DNA from: Sediminibacterium sp.
Lineage (GTDB): Bacteria; Bacteroidota; Bacteroidia; Chitinophagales; Chitinophagaceae
NCBI GenBank assembly: GCA_017983845.1
Contig: JAGOAO010000002.1
Location: forward strand, 124,001-188,000
Direction: 5' to 3'
DNA length: 64,000 nucleotides
The position numbers and the translations under genes were made by a program. This document shows positions 1 to 8,407 of the stretch, piece by piece. Each line of letters starts with the position of its first letter. The stretch's first letter is position 1. The notes under the pieces were generated by a model that saw only the letters and a program-made list of their open reading frames with translations, searched no databases and had not been told where the DNA came from.

Positions 1-265
1 TTTCAATATCTGTTAATTTTACCTGTGCTGTCCCATAAGTTTTGAATAAGGAAACGGGCGGCTTCGGGCTAAATTGATTCGCGAAAGTAGTGGCCAATTG
101 TAAGCCATCACCAATGCAAACAATGTCAATGTCTTTTGTATTTCTGTTTAATATTTTATCACGCACAAATCCGCCTACTGCATACGCAGGTATATTCAAT
201 TTAGCAGCAGCTTCACCAGCGATTGCTAAAAGCTCTTTTTCTTTTGTGGTGAGTTCAATCAACAT
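1..265 (-). CDS. cca: CCA tRNA nucleotidyltransferase (N-terminal part, cut by window edge)
   Basis: Only the first 88 codons are present; the gene runs off the left edge. The translation contains the class II nucleotidyltransferase signature GGFVRD followed by the metal-binding pair in DIDIV, as in CCA-adding enzymes and poly(A) polymerases. In a bacterium of this type the likely role is adding or repairing the 3' CCA end of tRNA in the cytoplasm. The start is ATG at 265. A TACTTTTG promoter-like element lies 5 bases upstream, so the message may be nearly leaderless. The gene follows a GT9 glycosyltransferase on the same strand with a 13-base gap. The catalytic head is clear, but the missing C-terminal domains that separate CCA-adding from poly(A) polymerase types cannot be seen. 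Confidence 0.85.
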   Translation of the reverse strand, partial: MLIELTTKEKELLAIAGEAAAKLNIPAYAVGGFVRDKILNRNTKDIDIVCIGDGLQLATTFANQFSPKPPVSLFKTYGTAQVKLTDIE

Positions 266-270
266 AGGCG

Positions 271-278
271 CAAAAGTA
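271..278 (-). promoter_or_regulatory. Bacteroidota -7 element upstream of cca
   Basis: The minus strand reads TACTTTTG, matching the TAnnTTTG consensus, 5 bases upstream of the cca ATG and directly after the stop of the upstream glycosyltransferase gene. No clear TTG -33 element was found at the usual distance. Confidence 0.35.
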
Positions 279-1286
279 CTAATCTTGTAGCACTTCTTGT
301 AGGGGTAGATAGATTTGTTCTAATTCAATGGATTCGGCACAATTAAAATGCCCTAAAGGACATTGTTTTTTACCATGTAAGCCACAAGGTCTGCAGGGTA
401 AAGCTTGTTTTGTCTCAATAATAAACGATGTGTCCGACAAAGGACCATAGCCAAAATCAGGGATCGTAGAACAATAGATGGCAGCAACTGGCGCATTCAC
501 CGCAGAAGCAAAATGCATTGGAGCCGAATCATTGACATAATTTAACACTGCATTTTTTTGCAAAGCTGCCGATGCTAAAAACGAAAGTCTGCCTGCCATA
601 TTCACTAGATTCGGCTTTTGCAATTGTTGGATAATCTGGTCATTCAAAGCTTTATCCCCTGGCCCACCTAACAAATAGATTGGACCATCAAATGGAATAG
701 TTTGCAACAAGTTCACCCACTGATGCATGGGAAATTGTTTTGTAAACCAAACAGAAGCAGGTGCCATACATAAATAGGGTTGCGCTTGATAAGACTTCAC
801 CATTTTTTCATCTTCAATAGACGGATACAAAGCAGGCTTTGCTTTTGGCAATGTCCCAATTGGGGCCAACAACGCATGGTTTCTTTCAATTTCATGCAAC
901 CCATTGCCCACAGACTGATGCGCAATTGGATGTGAAAAAAGAAAAGCAAATGGATTTTTATCAAACCCGATTTTCATTTTTGCACCAGACAATGCCGTCC
1001 ATAAACCGGTTGCAGCATAGCGTTGCACATTCACCACCGCATCAAATTTATTTTTCCTGATTGCAAAAAGTAACTGCAACCAATGCCCATATTTATTTTG
1101 TTGTTTATCCCACACCAATACCTGATCTAAAAATGGATGTGCTTTAAACAATGCTTCATTGCCTTTTCTAACTAAAATGGATATCGCTGTATTCGGATTT
1201 TTTTGATGCAAGGATTCCAATAAAGCTGTTGCCAACACTACATCTCCAATAAAAGCAGTCTGTATGACCAATATTTTTTGTTGCAT
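279..1286 (-). CDS. Glycosyltransferase family 9 (ADP-heptose:LPS heptosyltransferase-like)
   Basis: A 335-residue protein whose N-terminus ILVIQTAFIGDVVLATAL is the typical first strand and GD-containing loop of GT9 (WaaC/WaaF/RfaF) enzymes. The C-terminal half has the second Rossmann domain, with IYLLGGPGD and a later VNDSAPMHFASA segment that resembles the family's conserved donor-site region. These enzymes transfer ADP-activated heptose or related sugars to lipopolysaccharide core at the cytoplasmic face of the inner membrane. Residues near 310-325 hold several cysteines (CRPCGLHGKKQC), common in Bacteroidota members. It lies between a Sua5-type gene (9-base gap) and cca, probably in one transcript. 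Acceptor specificity cannot be read from sequence. Confidence 0.85.
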   Translation of the reverse strand: MQQKILVIQTAFIGDVVLATALLESLHQKNPNTAISILVRKGNEALFKAHPFLDQVLVWDKQQNKYGHWLQLLFAIRKNKFDAVVNVQRYAATGLWTALSGAKMKIGFDKNPFAFLFSHPIAHQSVGNGLHEIERNHALLAPIGTLPKAKPALYPSIEDEKMVKSYQAQPYLCMAPASVWFTKQFPMHQWVNLLQTIPFDGPIYLLGGPGDKALNDQIIQQLQKPNLVNMAGRLSFLASAALQKNAVLNYVNDSAPMHFASAVNAPVAAIYCSTIPDFGYGPLSDTSFIIETKQALPCRPCGLHGKKQCPLGHFNCAESIELEQIYLPLQEVLQD

Positions 1287-1295
1287 TGAATTCTT

Positions 1296-1865
1296 TTAAG
1301 GGCGAATAACAATTAATTGATTTGCTTCCCATTTCACAATTGCAGAGGGTTGCTTTAGTGCTGTATTTTCTTGTTCTGTTTTTACCACATAATCCACGCC
1401 TTCTAGAATGTCAATAGAGATATCCTTAAAACACATAGGCGTAGGGAGTCCGGAAATATTTGCAGATGTACTCACAATTGGTTTCCCAAAAGCTTTCATT
1501 AATTGAAATGCAAAATTGGCTTTGCATACTCGAATAGCAATGGAGCCATCCGCTGCCACTAAATTATTAGCTAGATTTTTTGCATGGTCGTAAATGACAG
1601 TGGTTGGTTTCGAGATACCCTTAATATAATCCACCACAGTGGGCGCGGGTGCGGATACATAATTCAAAATCCATTGTTCCTCTGGCACCAAGACAATCAT
1701 CGATTTAGTATCTGCTCTTTTTTTAAGTGCAAAAATTTTAGCCACAGCTGCTGCATTGGTTGCATCACATCCAATTCCCCAAACAGTATCGGTAGGATAT
1801 AAAATGATCCCCCCATTTTTTAAGCTGTCTAAAGCACAAGCAATATCTTCTTCCAATAAATACAT
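1296..1865 (-). CDS. L-threonylcarbamoyladenylate synthase (Sua5/YciO/YrdC family)
   Basis: A 189-residue protein with the YrdC fold signature LYPTDTVWGIGCDA near residues 20-33, then KKRADTKSM and, near the C-terminus, SANISG, which are the conserved substrate-binding segments. The enzyme makes threonylcarbamoyl-AMP from threonine, bicarbonate and ATP, the precursor for t6A37 of ANN-decoding tRNAs. The open frame extends to 1982, but that extension has no family similarity and runs into the divergent dapD start, so I place the start at the ATG at 1865. The length fits a stand-alone YrdC domain without the C-terminal Sua5 domain. It sits upstream of the GT9 gene and cca, so two of the three genes in this run act on tRNA. 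Confidence 0.88.
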   Translation of the reverse strand: MYLLEEDIACALDSLKNGGIILYPTDTVWGIGCDATNAAAVAKIFALKKRADTKSMIVLVPEEQWILNYVSAPAPTVVDYIKGISKPTTVIYDHAKNLANNLVAADGSIAIRVCKANFAFQLMKAFGKPIVSTSANISGLPTPMCFKDISIDILEGVDYVVKTEQENTALKQPSAIVKWEANQLIVIRP

Positions 1866-1966
1866 GCTGCAAATTAAACATAAAGGCTTAAAGCAAGTAG
1901 TTGAATGTGTAAAAGAAAGGAATAAACTATCTCCATCAACTTGTATTTTTGCCAAAATTGAATAAA

Positions 1967-2779
1967 ATGGACTTAAAGACAAAAATTGAAACCGTTTGGA
2001 ATGATCGAAGTTTATTAAAAGACGATATATATAGCAATGCTGTTCGCGAAGTGATTGAAGAAGTAGATAAAGGCAGATTAAGAGTTGCAGCGCCTAATGG
2101 AACAGAATGGGTAGTGAATGAATGGGTCAAACAAGCCATTCTTATGTATTTTGCCATTCAACCTATGCAAACCTGGGAAATTGCACCTTTTGAATTCCAT
2201 GATAAAATGTTGTTGAAATCGGGTTATGCCGAATTGGGTGTTCGTGCAGTACCACATGCAATTGCAAGATACGGAGCATACTTGGCAAAGAATGTGGTCC
2301 TCATGCCTAGCTACGTGAATATTGGTGCATTTGTAGACGAAGGAACGATGGTAGACACATGGGCTACAGTGGGCAGTTGCGCACAAATTGGAAAAGGCGT
2401 TCACTTAAGTGGCGGTGTGGGTATTGGAGGCGTACTAGAACCATTACAGGCAAGTCCAGTGATTGTGGAAGATGGCTGTTTTATTGGAAGTAGATGTATT
2501 GTGGTAGAAGGCGTTCATTTGGAAAAAGAAGTGGTATTGGGCGCGAATGTGGTATTAACTAAGAGTACAAAAATTATAGACGTGAGCGGCGCTACTCCAA
2601 TTGAATATAAAGGACGTGTTCCTGCAAGAAGTGTGGTCATTCCTGGATCTTACACAAAAACATTCCCAGCAGGTGATTATCAAGTGAGCTGCGCTTTAAT
2701 CATAGGTCAAAGAAAACCAAGTACCGATTTAAAGACCAGCTTAAATGATGCATTGAGAGATTTTAATGTTGCTGTATAA
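1967..2779 (+). CDS. dapD: 2,3,4,5-tetrahydropyridine-2,6-dicarboxylate N-succinyltransferase
   Basis: A 270-residue enzyme with an N-terminal helical domain (WNDRSLL, then VREVIEEVDKGRLRVA) and a left-handed beta-helix of hexapeptide repeats from about residue 100 to 220 (VGIGGVLEPLQASPVIVEDG, GSRCIVVEGV). It succinylates tetrahydrodipicolinate in the succinylase branch of diaminopimelate/lysine synthesis, feeding peptidoglycan precursors. Homotrimeric enzymes of this family are normally about 270-275 residues, so the gene is complete. An upstream TTG at 1949 would add six residues; the ATG at 1967 fits the family N-terminus (MDLKTKIETVW) better. The gene is divergent from the Sua5-type gene and is followed after 15 bases by the EamA transporter frame. 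Confidence 0.95.
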   Translation: MDLKTKIETVWNDRSLLKDDIYSNAVREVIEEVDKGRLRVAAPNGTEWVVNEWVKQAILMYFAIQPMQTWEIAPFEFHDKMLLKSGYAELGVRAVPHAIARYGAYLAKNVVLMPSYVNIGAFVDEGTMVDTWATVGSCAQIGKGVHLSGGVGIGGVLEPLQASPVIVEDGCFIGSRCIVVEGVHLEKEVVLGANVVLTKSTKIIDVSGATPIEYKGRVPARSVVIPGSYTKTFPAGDYQVSCALIIGQRKPSTDLKTSLNDALRDFNVAV

Positions 2780-2794
2780 TTTCAAACTAGCAGT

Positions 2795-3763
2795 ATAAAA
2801 AGAAATCAACTATACAATCAAGGATTTATATGGGCTATTCTAGGTACGCTTTTGTTTTCTACGAAAGCTATTTGGATCAAACTTTGTTTTAAAACATCCA
2901 CCATAGACGCCAGTAGTTTATTGATGTTGCGTATGTTGTTCTCGCTTCCCTTTTATGCTGCTGCGATGTGGTTTTTCTTTCAACAGCAGCAAATAAAAAA
3001 GGCGAGCAGATCCACTTATATTGGTGCCTGTTTGGTGGGCATACTTGGCTATTACATGAGTAGTTTATTCGATTTTATTGGACTACAATATGTGTCGGCG
3101 AGTATCGAGCGGATCATCTTGTTTATCTACCCTACTTTGGCTGTACTACTGAACTTAGTATTATTCAAAGTAGCAATCAGTAAAAGACAATGGCTTGCTA
3201 TTTTCATAACCTATATTGGTATAGGTTTAGCCTATTGGGGCGAATGGAATCAAATACCAGACACCCAATCTTTTGTTTTTGGCACATGGATGATCCTACT
3301 CTGTGCCATTACCTACGCTTTTTACCTAGTTGGCTCAGGGAAGTTGATACCTAAAATTGGCGCGCCACAATTTACCAGCTTATCCATGCTTGCTGCAAGT
3401 TTGGGTATTTTCGTCCATTACTTGGTGGTGCATGCCAATGATGCTACATCTGTAATACAATTGCCTATTCTACATTCAAGTAGTCTTCTCTATGTGATTG
3501 CACTTGCATTGATTGCTACGGTGATTCCATCCTTTTTGATTAGTGGGGGAATGAAAAGGATAGGCAGCAACGATTTAGCCATTATTACGAGTATTGGGCC
3601 AGTTTCAACCTTATTCCAGGCAAGATGGATCCTAGGAGAGCCGTTTAGTTGGGAGCAGATTATGGGAACCCTTTTGGTCATCGTAGGCGTGCTACTTGTA
3701 AAAAAAGTTGGGGCAACCAAGACGAATCCCGATTACCCCAATTATCCTTCCCCCAAAGGATAA
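2795..3763 (+). CDS. EamA/DMT-family permease with non-standard start
   Basis: A hydrophobic protein of about 320 residues with roughly ten predicted helices in two EamA halves, as in drug/metabolite exporters (10-TMS DMT superfamily). The first half covers residues about 14-150 and the second about 165-310, including the typical segment AIITSIGPVSTLFQARWILGE. The substrate is unknown. The first recognised start codon in this frame is a TTG at 2852, but the conserved first helix (IWAILGTLLFSTKA) begins upstream of it. The frame is open back to the dapD stop and contains no ATG, GTG or TTG. An ATA at 2795 would give the sensible N-terminus KRNQLYNQGF. Either ATA is used, a start codon was mutated, or there is a sequence error; the call of the family itself is firm. 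Confidence 0.8.
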   Translation: MKRNQLYNQGFIWAILGTLLFSTKAIWIKLCFKTSTIDASSLLMLRMLFSLPFYAAAMWFFFQQQQIKKASRSTYIGACLVGILGYYMSSLFDFIGLQYVSASIERIILFIYPTLAVLLNLVLFKVAISKRQWLAIFITYIGIGLAYWGEWNQIPDTQSFVFGTWMILLCAITYAFYLVGSGKLIPKIGAPQFTSLSMLAASLGIFVHYLVVHANDATSVIQLPILHSSSLLYVIALALIATVIPSFLISGGMKRIGSNDLAIITSIGPVSTLFQARWILGEPFSWEQIMGTLLVIVGVLLVKKVGATKTNPDYPNYPSPKG

Positions 3764-3971
3764 TACTTTTATATATTTAATATTTCTTTAATTCATATGT
3801 TTCGCTATTGTAAAGATTCATTAGAAATTTATCTAAGTCCAAATATTTAGTAAACTAAGCAGTGAAAATTGTTTTATGAGGTTAAATTATTGATATATAA
3901 TTATTTACAAATTAATAAAATATCAAATTTGCATTAAAATATATATCAAAATATCTTATTGTATATTTTAC

Positions 3972-3979
3972 TAGCTTTG
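3972..3979 (+). promoter_or_regulatory. Bacteroidota -7 element upstream of the membrane protein gene
   Basis: TAGCTTTG matches TAnnTTTG and ends 4 bases before the ATG at 3984. It lies at the end of a 220-base, very AT-rich intergenic region (3764-3983) in which I see no other gene or stable hairpin. The short distance predicts a leaderless or nearly leaderless transcript. Confidence 0.4.
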
Positions 3980-3983
3980 TACA

Positions 3984-5441
3984 ATGTTTCAAAAACTAAT
4001 TCTTATTGCCTTCTTATTCGCAGGAACGCATTCATATACCATTGCTCAAGATCAAACGGCGATTAATCCCTTGTCTAAGGCAGAAATTGCTTTTTTAGAC
4101 TTTATTACCAAGGATAGTGCCAACGACCTGAATCTTAGTCTATTTAAAGAAAATTTTAGATTTGGATTCCATTCCAAAATAGCCAACGGTATCACGTTGA
4201 TGAAGTCCAAGAATAAACTATGGGTCCAACCAATGGGTTCGGGAAGATTGTATGAAATTGTCAAGATTGAGCAAAGCAAGTACCAACTTTTAAGGATAGA
4301 TTCTACATTACATACAGGGGTGAATTTTGGCAGTATCAATTGGATGCACCACGACACTTTGTTCCAATTTGGAGGGATCGGCTTTTGGAAAATCAAAGAC
4401 CATTTCACCTTTTTTAGCAATAAAACACATGAATGGGAATTGTTCAACTCAAATAAACGAGTTCCTGTATTTCAAAGTGCAGACAACGGAGTGATCTATC
4501 AGATGGATCAAAAAGCGGGTAAATTCTATCTTTCCCATTCTATTCTTCAACAAGACTTCCCAAATACATTAACCACCATATCAGACGACACTTGTAGGGT
4601 ATTTAATTTCAAAGATAGAACTTGGACAATATTAGGTAAGCTTAATCCTGCTTTAAAAGAAATAGGGAAAAAGAGTATTGATATAAAAAGCGATTTTGGC
4701 CCATTTTTGGTTTTTCATACCGATTTAGAATTGTATTGGCTCAATTTTTCCAAAAATCAGTTTGGTTCCTTATCAAAAAACAAACAAGCAGAATTCAGAG
4801 AAAAATGGTTAGACATTTATAAAGTTCACCCAGAACATATGTACCAATTTGTGATGGGTTCTAATTTTTATTTAGTAAAAATTGGCAAAGAAGGCGACCT
4901 GACTTATGAAACAATCACTTTAAATGAGCAAGATTTTGTTGACCCTGAAGTCCAATTTATCTATACCAATAGTTTAATCAATCAATTTTTAAATACAATT
5001 GCACCTGGAAAACCCATTATAGGGAATGCGATTGTTGTATTGATCGCTTTTTTGATTTATGCACTCTATAAAAAAAGATTCAAGAAAAAGAAAATCCCTA
5101 CAGAAGTTCAATCTATTTTATACAAGAATTTTTATAGCGCTTTAAGCATTGTAGAAAAAGAATTGATTCAGGCAATTTATCAATTACAAATAAAAAATGA
5201 ACAAATTAGTATCAAGACCATTAATAAAATAATTGGTGTTCAACAAAAAGACACCATCACTCAGAATAAAAGTAGAAGTGATATCTTTTTACGTATCAAC
5301 CAGAAATTCAAATTAGCAACCAGGGAAAACGAGGCATTGATCGTGAAACAAAGAGAAGCTTCAGACAAGCGACAATACAATTATAATATGAACCCTATTT
5401 TTATCAAACAATTAGAAAAGCTCATTTTAAACAACCAATAA
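3984..5441 (+). CDS. Unrecognised exported protein with one TM helix and a cytoplasmic helical tail
   Basis: I do not recognise the family. The 485-residue protein has a signal peptide (about residues 1-21, ending IAQDQ), a mostly beta-rich presumed periplasmic region to about residue 340, and one transmembrane helix at about 344-364 (NAIVVLIAFLIYALY) followed by a strongly basic stop-transfer stretch (KKRFKKKK). The remaining 115 residues are helical and predicted cytoplasmic, with EKELIQAIYQLQIKNEQIS, then INKIIGVQQKDTITQNKSRS, a pattern that resembles winged-helix-like tails of some Bacteroidota membrane proteins. This layout suggests a one-piece sensor linking envelope and cytoplasm, but that is inference. 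Its last 15 bases overlap the end of the convergent LuxE-like gene. Confidence 0.8.
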   Translation: MFQKLILIAFLFAGTHSYTIAQDQTAINPLSKAEIAFLDFITKDSANDLNLSLFKENFRFGFHSKIANGITLMKSKNKLWVQPMGSGRLYEIVKIEQSKYQLLRIDSTLHTGVNFGSINWMHHDTLFQFGGIGFWKIKDHFTFFSNKTHEWELFNSNKRVPVFQSADNGVIYQMDQKAGKFYLSHSILQQDFPNTLTTISDDTCRVFNFKDRTWTILGKLNPALKEIGKKSIDIKSDFGPFLVFHTDLELYWLNFSKNQFGSLSKNKQAEFREKWLDIYKVHPEHMYQFVMGSNFYLVKIGKEGDLTYETITLNEQDFVDPEVQFIYTNSLINQFLNTIAPGKPIIGNAIVVLIAFLIYALYKKRFKKKKIPTEVQSILYKNFYSALSIVEKELIQAIYQLQIKNEQISIKTINKIIGVQQKDTITQNKSRSDIFLRINQKFKLATRENEALIVKQREASDKRQYNYNMNPIFIKQLEKLILNNQ

Positions 5442-6413
5442 GCTGCAACCTCTTCTTGCGCTTTGGTCTAACCTACCAATCACTTCAAAGCTTCCGTCTG
5501 GATAAACAATACCCACATCTTCTGTTGCAATAAATGCACAGCTATGTTGATTCGCAAGGTCAATGATATGCAGCACCCCTCTCCCAGATAGACTGATAGC
5601 TGTAGGATCCGCTTCGTCTGCAACCAATACTTTCATCCAAGGGGGACAAATATAAATACCTCCGCCTTTAGAATAAGCCTGACTCAATAGTTCAGTCATG
5701 CCGTATTCAGAATGGATAAGATCGAGTCCGAATCCTATTGACAAATACGCATGCAAAGCAGGTTTTGTTAATTCTTGTTTTCTGCCCTTCATTCCTCCGG
5801 TTTCCATTACAATCGTATGCATTAATTGCTGTGGATAGGCATCTACAAAATCCATCAATGCAAAACTAACCCCTATCAATAAGGTTTTTTGTTTTGCTTT
5901 TTCTAATTGAGCCAATGTTGTATTTAACTTTTCAAATTCATATAAATAAAATCCGCTTGAAGCATGTCCACTTAGTTCAATTAAATGATTTGTCATATAA
6001 ACCAAAGAGGAATGTTGCCTTTCTAAATAGTTCGGTAATAATCCAAGAATGCAATAATCCTTTGGAGATCCATAAAATTGTTCAAAACATTGCATAAAAC
6101 TTTGCTCATACACCGTTAAGTCTTTTACATAGTGTTTGCTTATAGTATCTTGGGTGGTACCGCTACTTTCAAAATGAAAATGGGGACATTCGGTACCCGT
6201 ATAAATAGCATGTGTTTTAAAAAAATGAATGGGTAAAAATGGAATTTGCTCCAAGCTATCTATTGCAGCAAGGGGAACATGCATTAGCTGAATCCATTCT
6301 TTATAGACCGCATTGTTTGTCGCCTGGGCTTGCATTAAGGATAGCGCATGCGTCAGAAAGCTGGATGTATCCAAGCCCTTTAAAACCCCCATGTCTATAC
6401 TTCGCCCTTCCAT
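5427..6413 (-). CDS. LuxE-like acyl-protein synthetase / AMP-binding family protein
   Basis: A 328-residue protein of the acyl-protein synthetase (LuxE) family, related to the N-terminal core of adenylating enzymes. Visible motifs are IPFLPIHFFKTHAIYTG, the P-loop-like FESSGTTQ, EYGMTELLSQAY and EDVGIVYPDGSFEVIGRLDQ; the last two match the A5 and A7/A8-like motifs of adenylate-forming enzymes. LuxE itself activates fatty acids for luciferase, but Bacteroidota homologues stand alone with no lux genes, and their substrate is unknown. The frame could begin at a GTG at 6431, but a TACATTTG -7 element covers that codon, so I choose the ATG at 6413. It converges on the membrane protein gene with a 15-base overlap. 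Confidence 0.85.
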   Translation of the reverse strand: MEGRSIDMGVLKGLDTSSFLTHALSLMQAQATNNAVYKEWIQLMHVPLAAIDSLEQIPFLPIHFFKTHAIYTGTECPHFHFESSGTTQDTISKHYVKDLTVYEQSFMQCFEQFYGSPKDYCILGLLPNYLERQHSSLVYMTNHLIELSGHASSGFYLYEFEKLNTTLAQLEKAKQKTLLIGVSFALMDFVDAYPQQLMHTIVMETGGMKGRKQELTKPALHAYLSIGFGLDLIHSEYGMTELLSQAYSKGGGIYICPPWMKVLVADEADPTAISLSGRGVLHIIDLANQHSCAFIATEDVGIVYPDGSFEVIGRLDQSARRGCSLLVV

Positions 6414-6430
6414 GCTACTTGTGTTTGCCA

Positions 6431-6438
6431 CAAATGTA
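6431..6438 (-). promoter_or_regulatory. Bacteroidota -7 element upstream of the LuxE-like gene
   Basis: The minus strand reads TACATTTG (TAnnTTTG). It overlaps the upstream GTG candidate and lies 17 bases before the ATG at 6413, which supports the downstream start. Confidence 0.4.
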
Positions 6439-6491
6439 TTAATAAATACAGAATGTAGTATCTTGCAAGGGTTATAATTAAACCCTTCCTT

Positions 6492-7619
6492 ATGGCAAAA
6501 GCAGCAACAAAAAAAGCAAGTCCTTCAAAGAAAAAAGAATTAATTGAAGCTAAATCTTACGCATTTTTAAAAGAATATATCAACAACCCCTCTCCAGTAG
6601 GATTTGAAAGTAGTGGCCAAAAAATTTGGTTAAACTATTTGACTAAATATGTGGATACCACTTTTACAGACCCCTATGGAACAGCTGTAGGTGTGATCAA
6701 TCCCGATGCCCCATTTAAAGTAGTGATTGAAGCACATGCAGATGAGATTAGCTGGTTTGTGAATTATGTGAGTGATCAAGGTTTGATTTATCTAAAACGC
6801 AATGGCGGTGTGGATCATCAAATTGCACCCTCTATGCGCGTTTGGATTCATGGTAAAAAAGGACCAGTGAAAGCGGTGTTTGGATGGCCTGCTATTCATA
6901 CTAGAATGAGCAATCCAGAGCAAAAAGAACCACAACCCAAAGTGGATAACCTGACTTTAGATTGTGGCGCTAGATCTAAAAAAGAAGTGGAAGCTTTAGG
7001 CATTCATATTGGTGCAGTAGTGACTTATGAAGAAGGCTTTGATGAACTTGCACATGATTTTATCATTGGCAGAGCTTTTGACAATAGAGTGGGTGGATTC
7101 ATGATTGCAGAAGTAGCAAGAATGCTTTCAGAAAATAAAAAGAAATTGCCTTTTGGCTTATACATTGTCAATGCAGTGCAAGAAGAAATTGGACTCAGAG
7201 GTGCCGAGATGATTGCCAGAAGAATTAAACCAAACATCGCAATTGTAACTGACGTAACACACGATACGCATACCCCAATGATCAATAAAGCAATCGAAGG
7301 GGATATTCAATGTGGCAAAGGACCTTCTCTGGCTTATGCGCCTGCAATACACAATAAATTATTAGCGATTGTAGAAGACACTGCAAAAAACAAAAAAATC
7401 CCAGTTCAATTTAGAACATTGAGCAGAAGCACCGGAACAGATACAGACAGTTTTGCTTATGCGAATGATGGTTGTCCTTCTGTCTTAATTTCAATCCCAT
7501 TAAGGTATATGCATACCACTGTGGAGATGATTCACAAAAAAGACATTGTGGATACGATTCAATTGATGTATGAAACATTATTACAATTGAGCCCTAAAAC
7601 AAATTTGAGTTACCTATAA
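6492..7619 (+). CDS. M42-family metallopeptidase (glutamyl/deblocking aminopeptidase type)
   Basis: A 375-residue cytoplasmic peptidase. The M42 metal ligands are all visible: H82 (AHADE), D197 (FDNRVGG), E232 with the catalytic E231 (VQEEIGLRGA), D254 (VTDVTHD) and H341 (MHTTVEMIH). M42 enzymes form large tetrahedral dodecamers with two metals per active site and trim peptides from the N-terminus. A lysine/alanine-rich leader of about 15 residues precedes the family core (FLKEYINNPSPVGFES). The stop codon overlaps the ATG of the amidotransferase gene in TAATG, so the two are translationally coupled. That pairing hints that this enzyme might process a dedicated small peptide or amino-acid conjugate, which is inference only. 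Confidence 0.93.
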   Translation: MAKAATKKASPSKKKELIEAKSYAFLKEYINNPSPVGFESSGQKIWLNYLTKYVDTTFTDPYGTAVGVINPDAPFKVVIEAHADEISWFVNYVSDQGLIYLKRNGGVDHQIAPSMRVWIHGKKGPVKAVFGWPAIHTRMSNPEQKEPQPKVDNLTLDCGARSKKEVEALGIHIGAVVTYEEGFDELAHDFIIGRAFDNRVGGFMIAEVARMLSENKKKLPFGLYIVNAVQEEIGLRGAEMIARRIKPNIAIVTDVTHDTHTPMINKAIEGDIQCGKGPSLAYAPAIHNKLLAIVEDTAKNKKIPVQFRTLSRSTGTDTDSFAYANDGCPSVLISIPLRYMHTTVEMIHKKDIVDTIQLMYETLLQLSPKTNLSYL

Positions 7620-8407
7620 TGGTCAAGTCCTCCCTCCTTCATATTGCAGTACTAGATCTGTATGATGGCAGTGCCAATATGGGGATGGATTGTATCTACG
7701 AGATACTTCAAAATTGGAGCAAGGATTCAAAGGTTGAAATCATCATTTCTACCTTTGATGTACGTGCCAAAAATGAATTGCCTCATGACAACTTTGACTT
7801 GTACCTTTCATCGGGTGGTCCAGGCTCCCCAATAGACACTATCGACACACAATGGGATATCGACTATTGTAATTGGCTAGATAAAATGTTTGTGTCGAAA
7901 AAACCTGTGTTATTAATCTGTCATAGTTTTCAATTGGCTTGTAGGCATTTTGGAATTGGAAGCGTTGGACTTAGAAAGTCCAAACAGTTGGGTATTTTAC
8001 CCATCCACCCAACTGCGGCACATCCAATTTTCAATCAATTGCCTGATCCGTTTTTTGCCTTGGAAAGTAGGCTTTACCAAATTACAGAACCCAACGACGA
8101 AAAAATACAAGCTATGGGCGCTTCTATCATTGCCCTTGAAAAAATTAGACCTCAACTTCCTTACCAAAGAGCATTGATGGCTGTTGCATTCAATGAATAC
8201 ATGATTGGAGTTCAATTCCATCCAGAAGCAACTAAGGATAGACTTGTCAAATACTTTGAAACAGATGCGATTAAAGCGGCCGTAATAGCAGACTTTAGCG
8301 AAGAAAAATTAGATCAAATTAAGTCGTCTTTACAAGACCCCAACAAGATTGAGCATACCTGTAGTCATTTTATTCCTAACTTTCTACAACAAATGCTACT
8401 TGCATGA
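7619..8407 (+). CDS. Class I glutamine amidotransferase-like protein
   Basis: A 262-residue stand-alone GATase1 domain. The triad is intact: nucleophile C101 in LLICHSFQLA, then H201 and E203 in GVQFHPEA; the oxyanion-loop segment is SSGGPGSP. Class I amidotransferases release ammonia from glutamine for a partner synthase, or act as gamma-glutamyl hydrolases. It differs from GuaA and other biosynthetic GATases by having no fused synthase and by a C-terminal tail of about 50 residues (FSEEKLDQIKSSLQ). The start overlaps the peptidase stop (TAATG) and its stop overlaps the next start (ATGA), so the ATP-grasp-like protein is the obvious candidate partner. The true substrate is unknown. Confidence 0.9.
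   Translation: MVKSSLLHIAVLDLYDGSANMGMDCIYEILQNWSKDSKVEIIISTFDVRAKNELPHDNFDLYLSSGGPGSPIDTIDTQWDIDYCNWLDKMFVSKKPVLLICHSFQLACRHFGIGSVGLRKSKQLGILPIHPTAAHPIFNQLPDPFFALESRLYQITEPNDEKIQAMGASIIALEKIRPQLPYQRALMAVAFNEYMIGVQFHPEATKDRLVKYFETDAIKAAVIADFSEEKLDQIKSSLQDPNKIEHTCSHFIPNFLQQMLLA

Noticed and set aside
2078..2404. Minus-strand open frame of 108 codons inside dapD
   Set aside because: Cysteine- and histidine-rich look comes from reading the dapD codons backwards; dapD is unambiguous.
3764..3983. AT-rich 220-base gap considered as a possible tRNA, sRNA or origin site
   Set aside because: No cloverleaf, no repeated boxes and no stable hairpin were seen; only a -7 element at its right end is supported.
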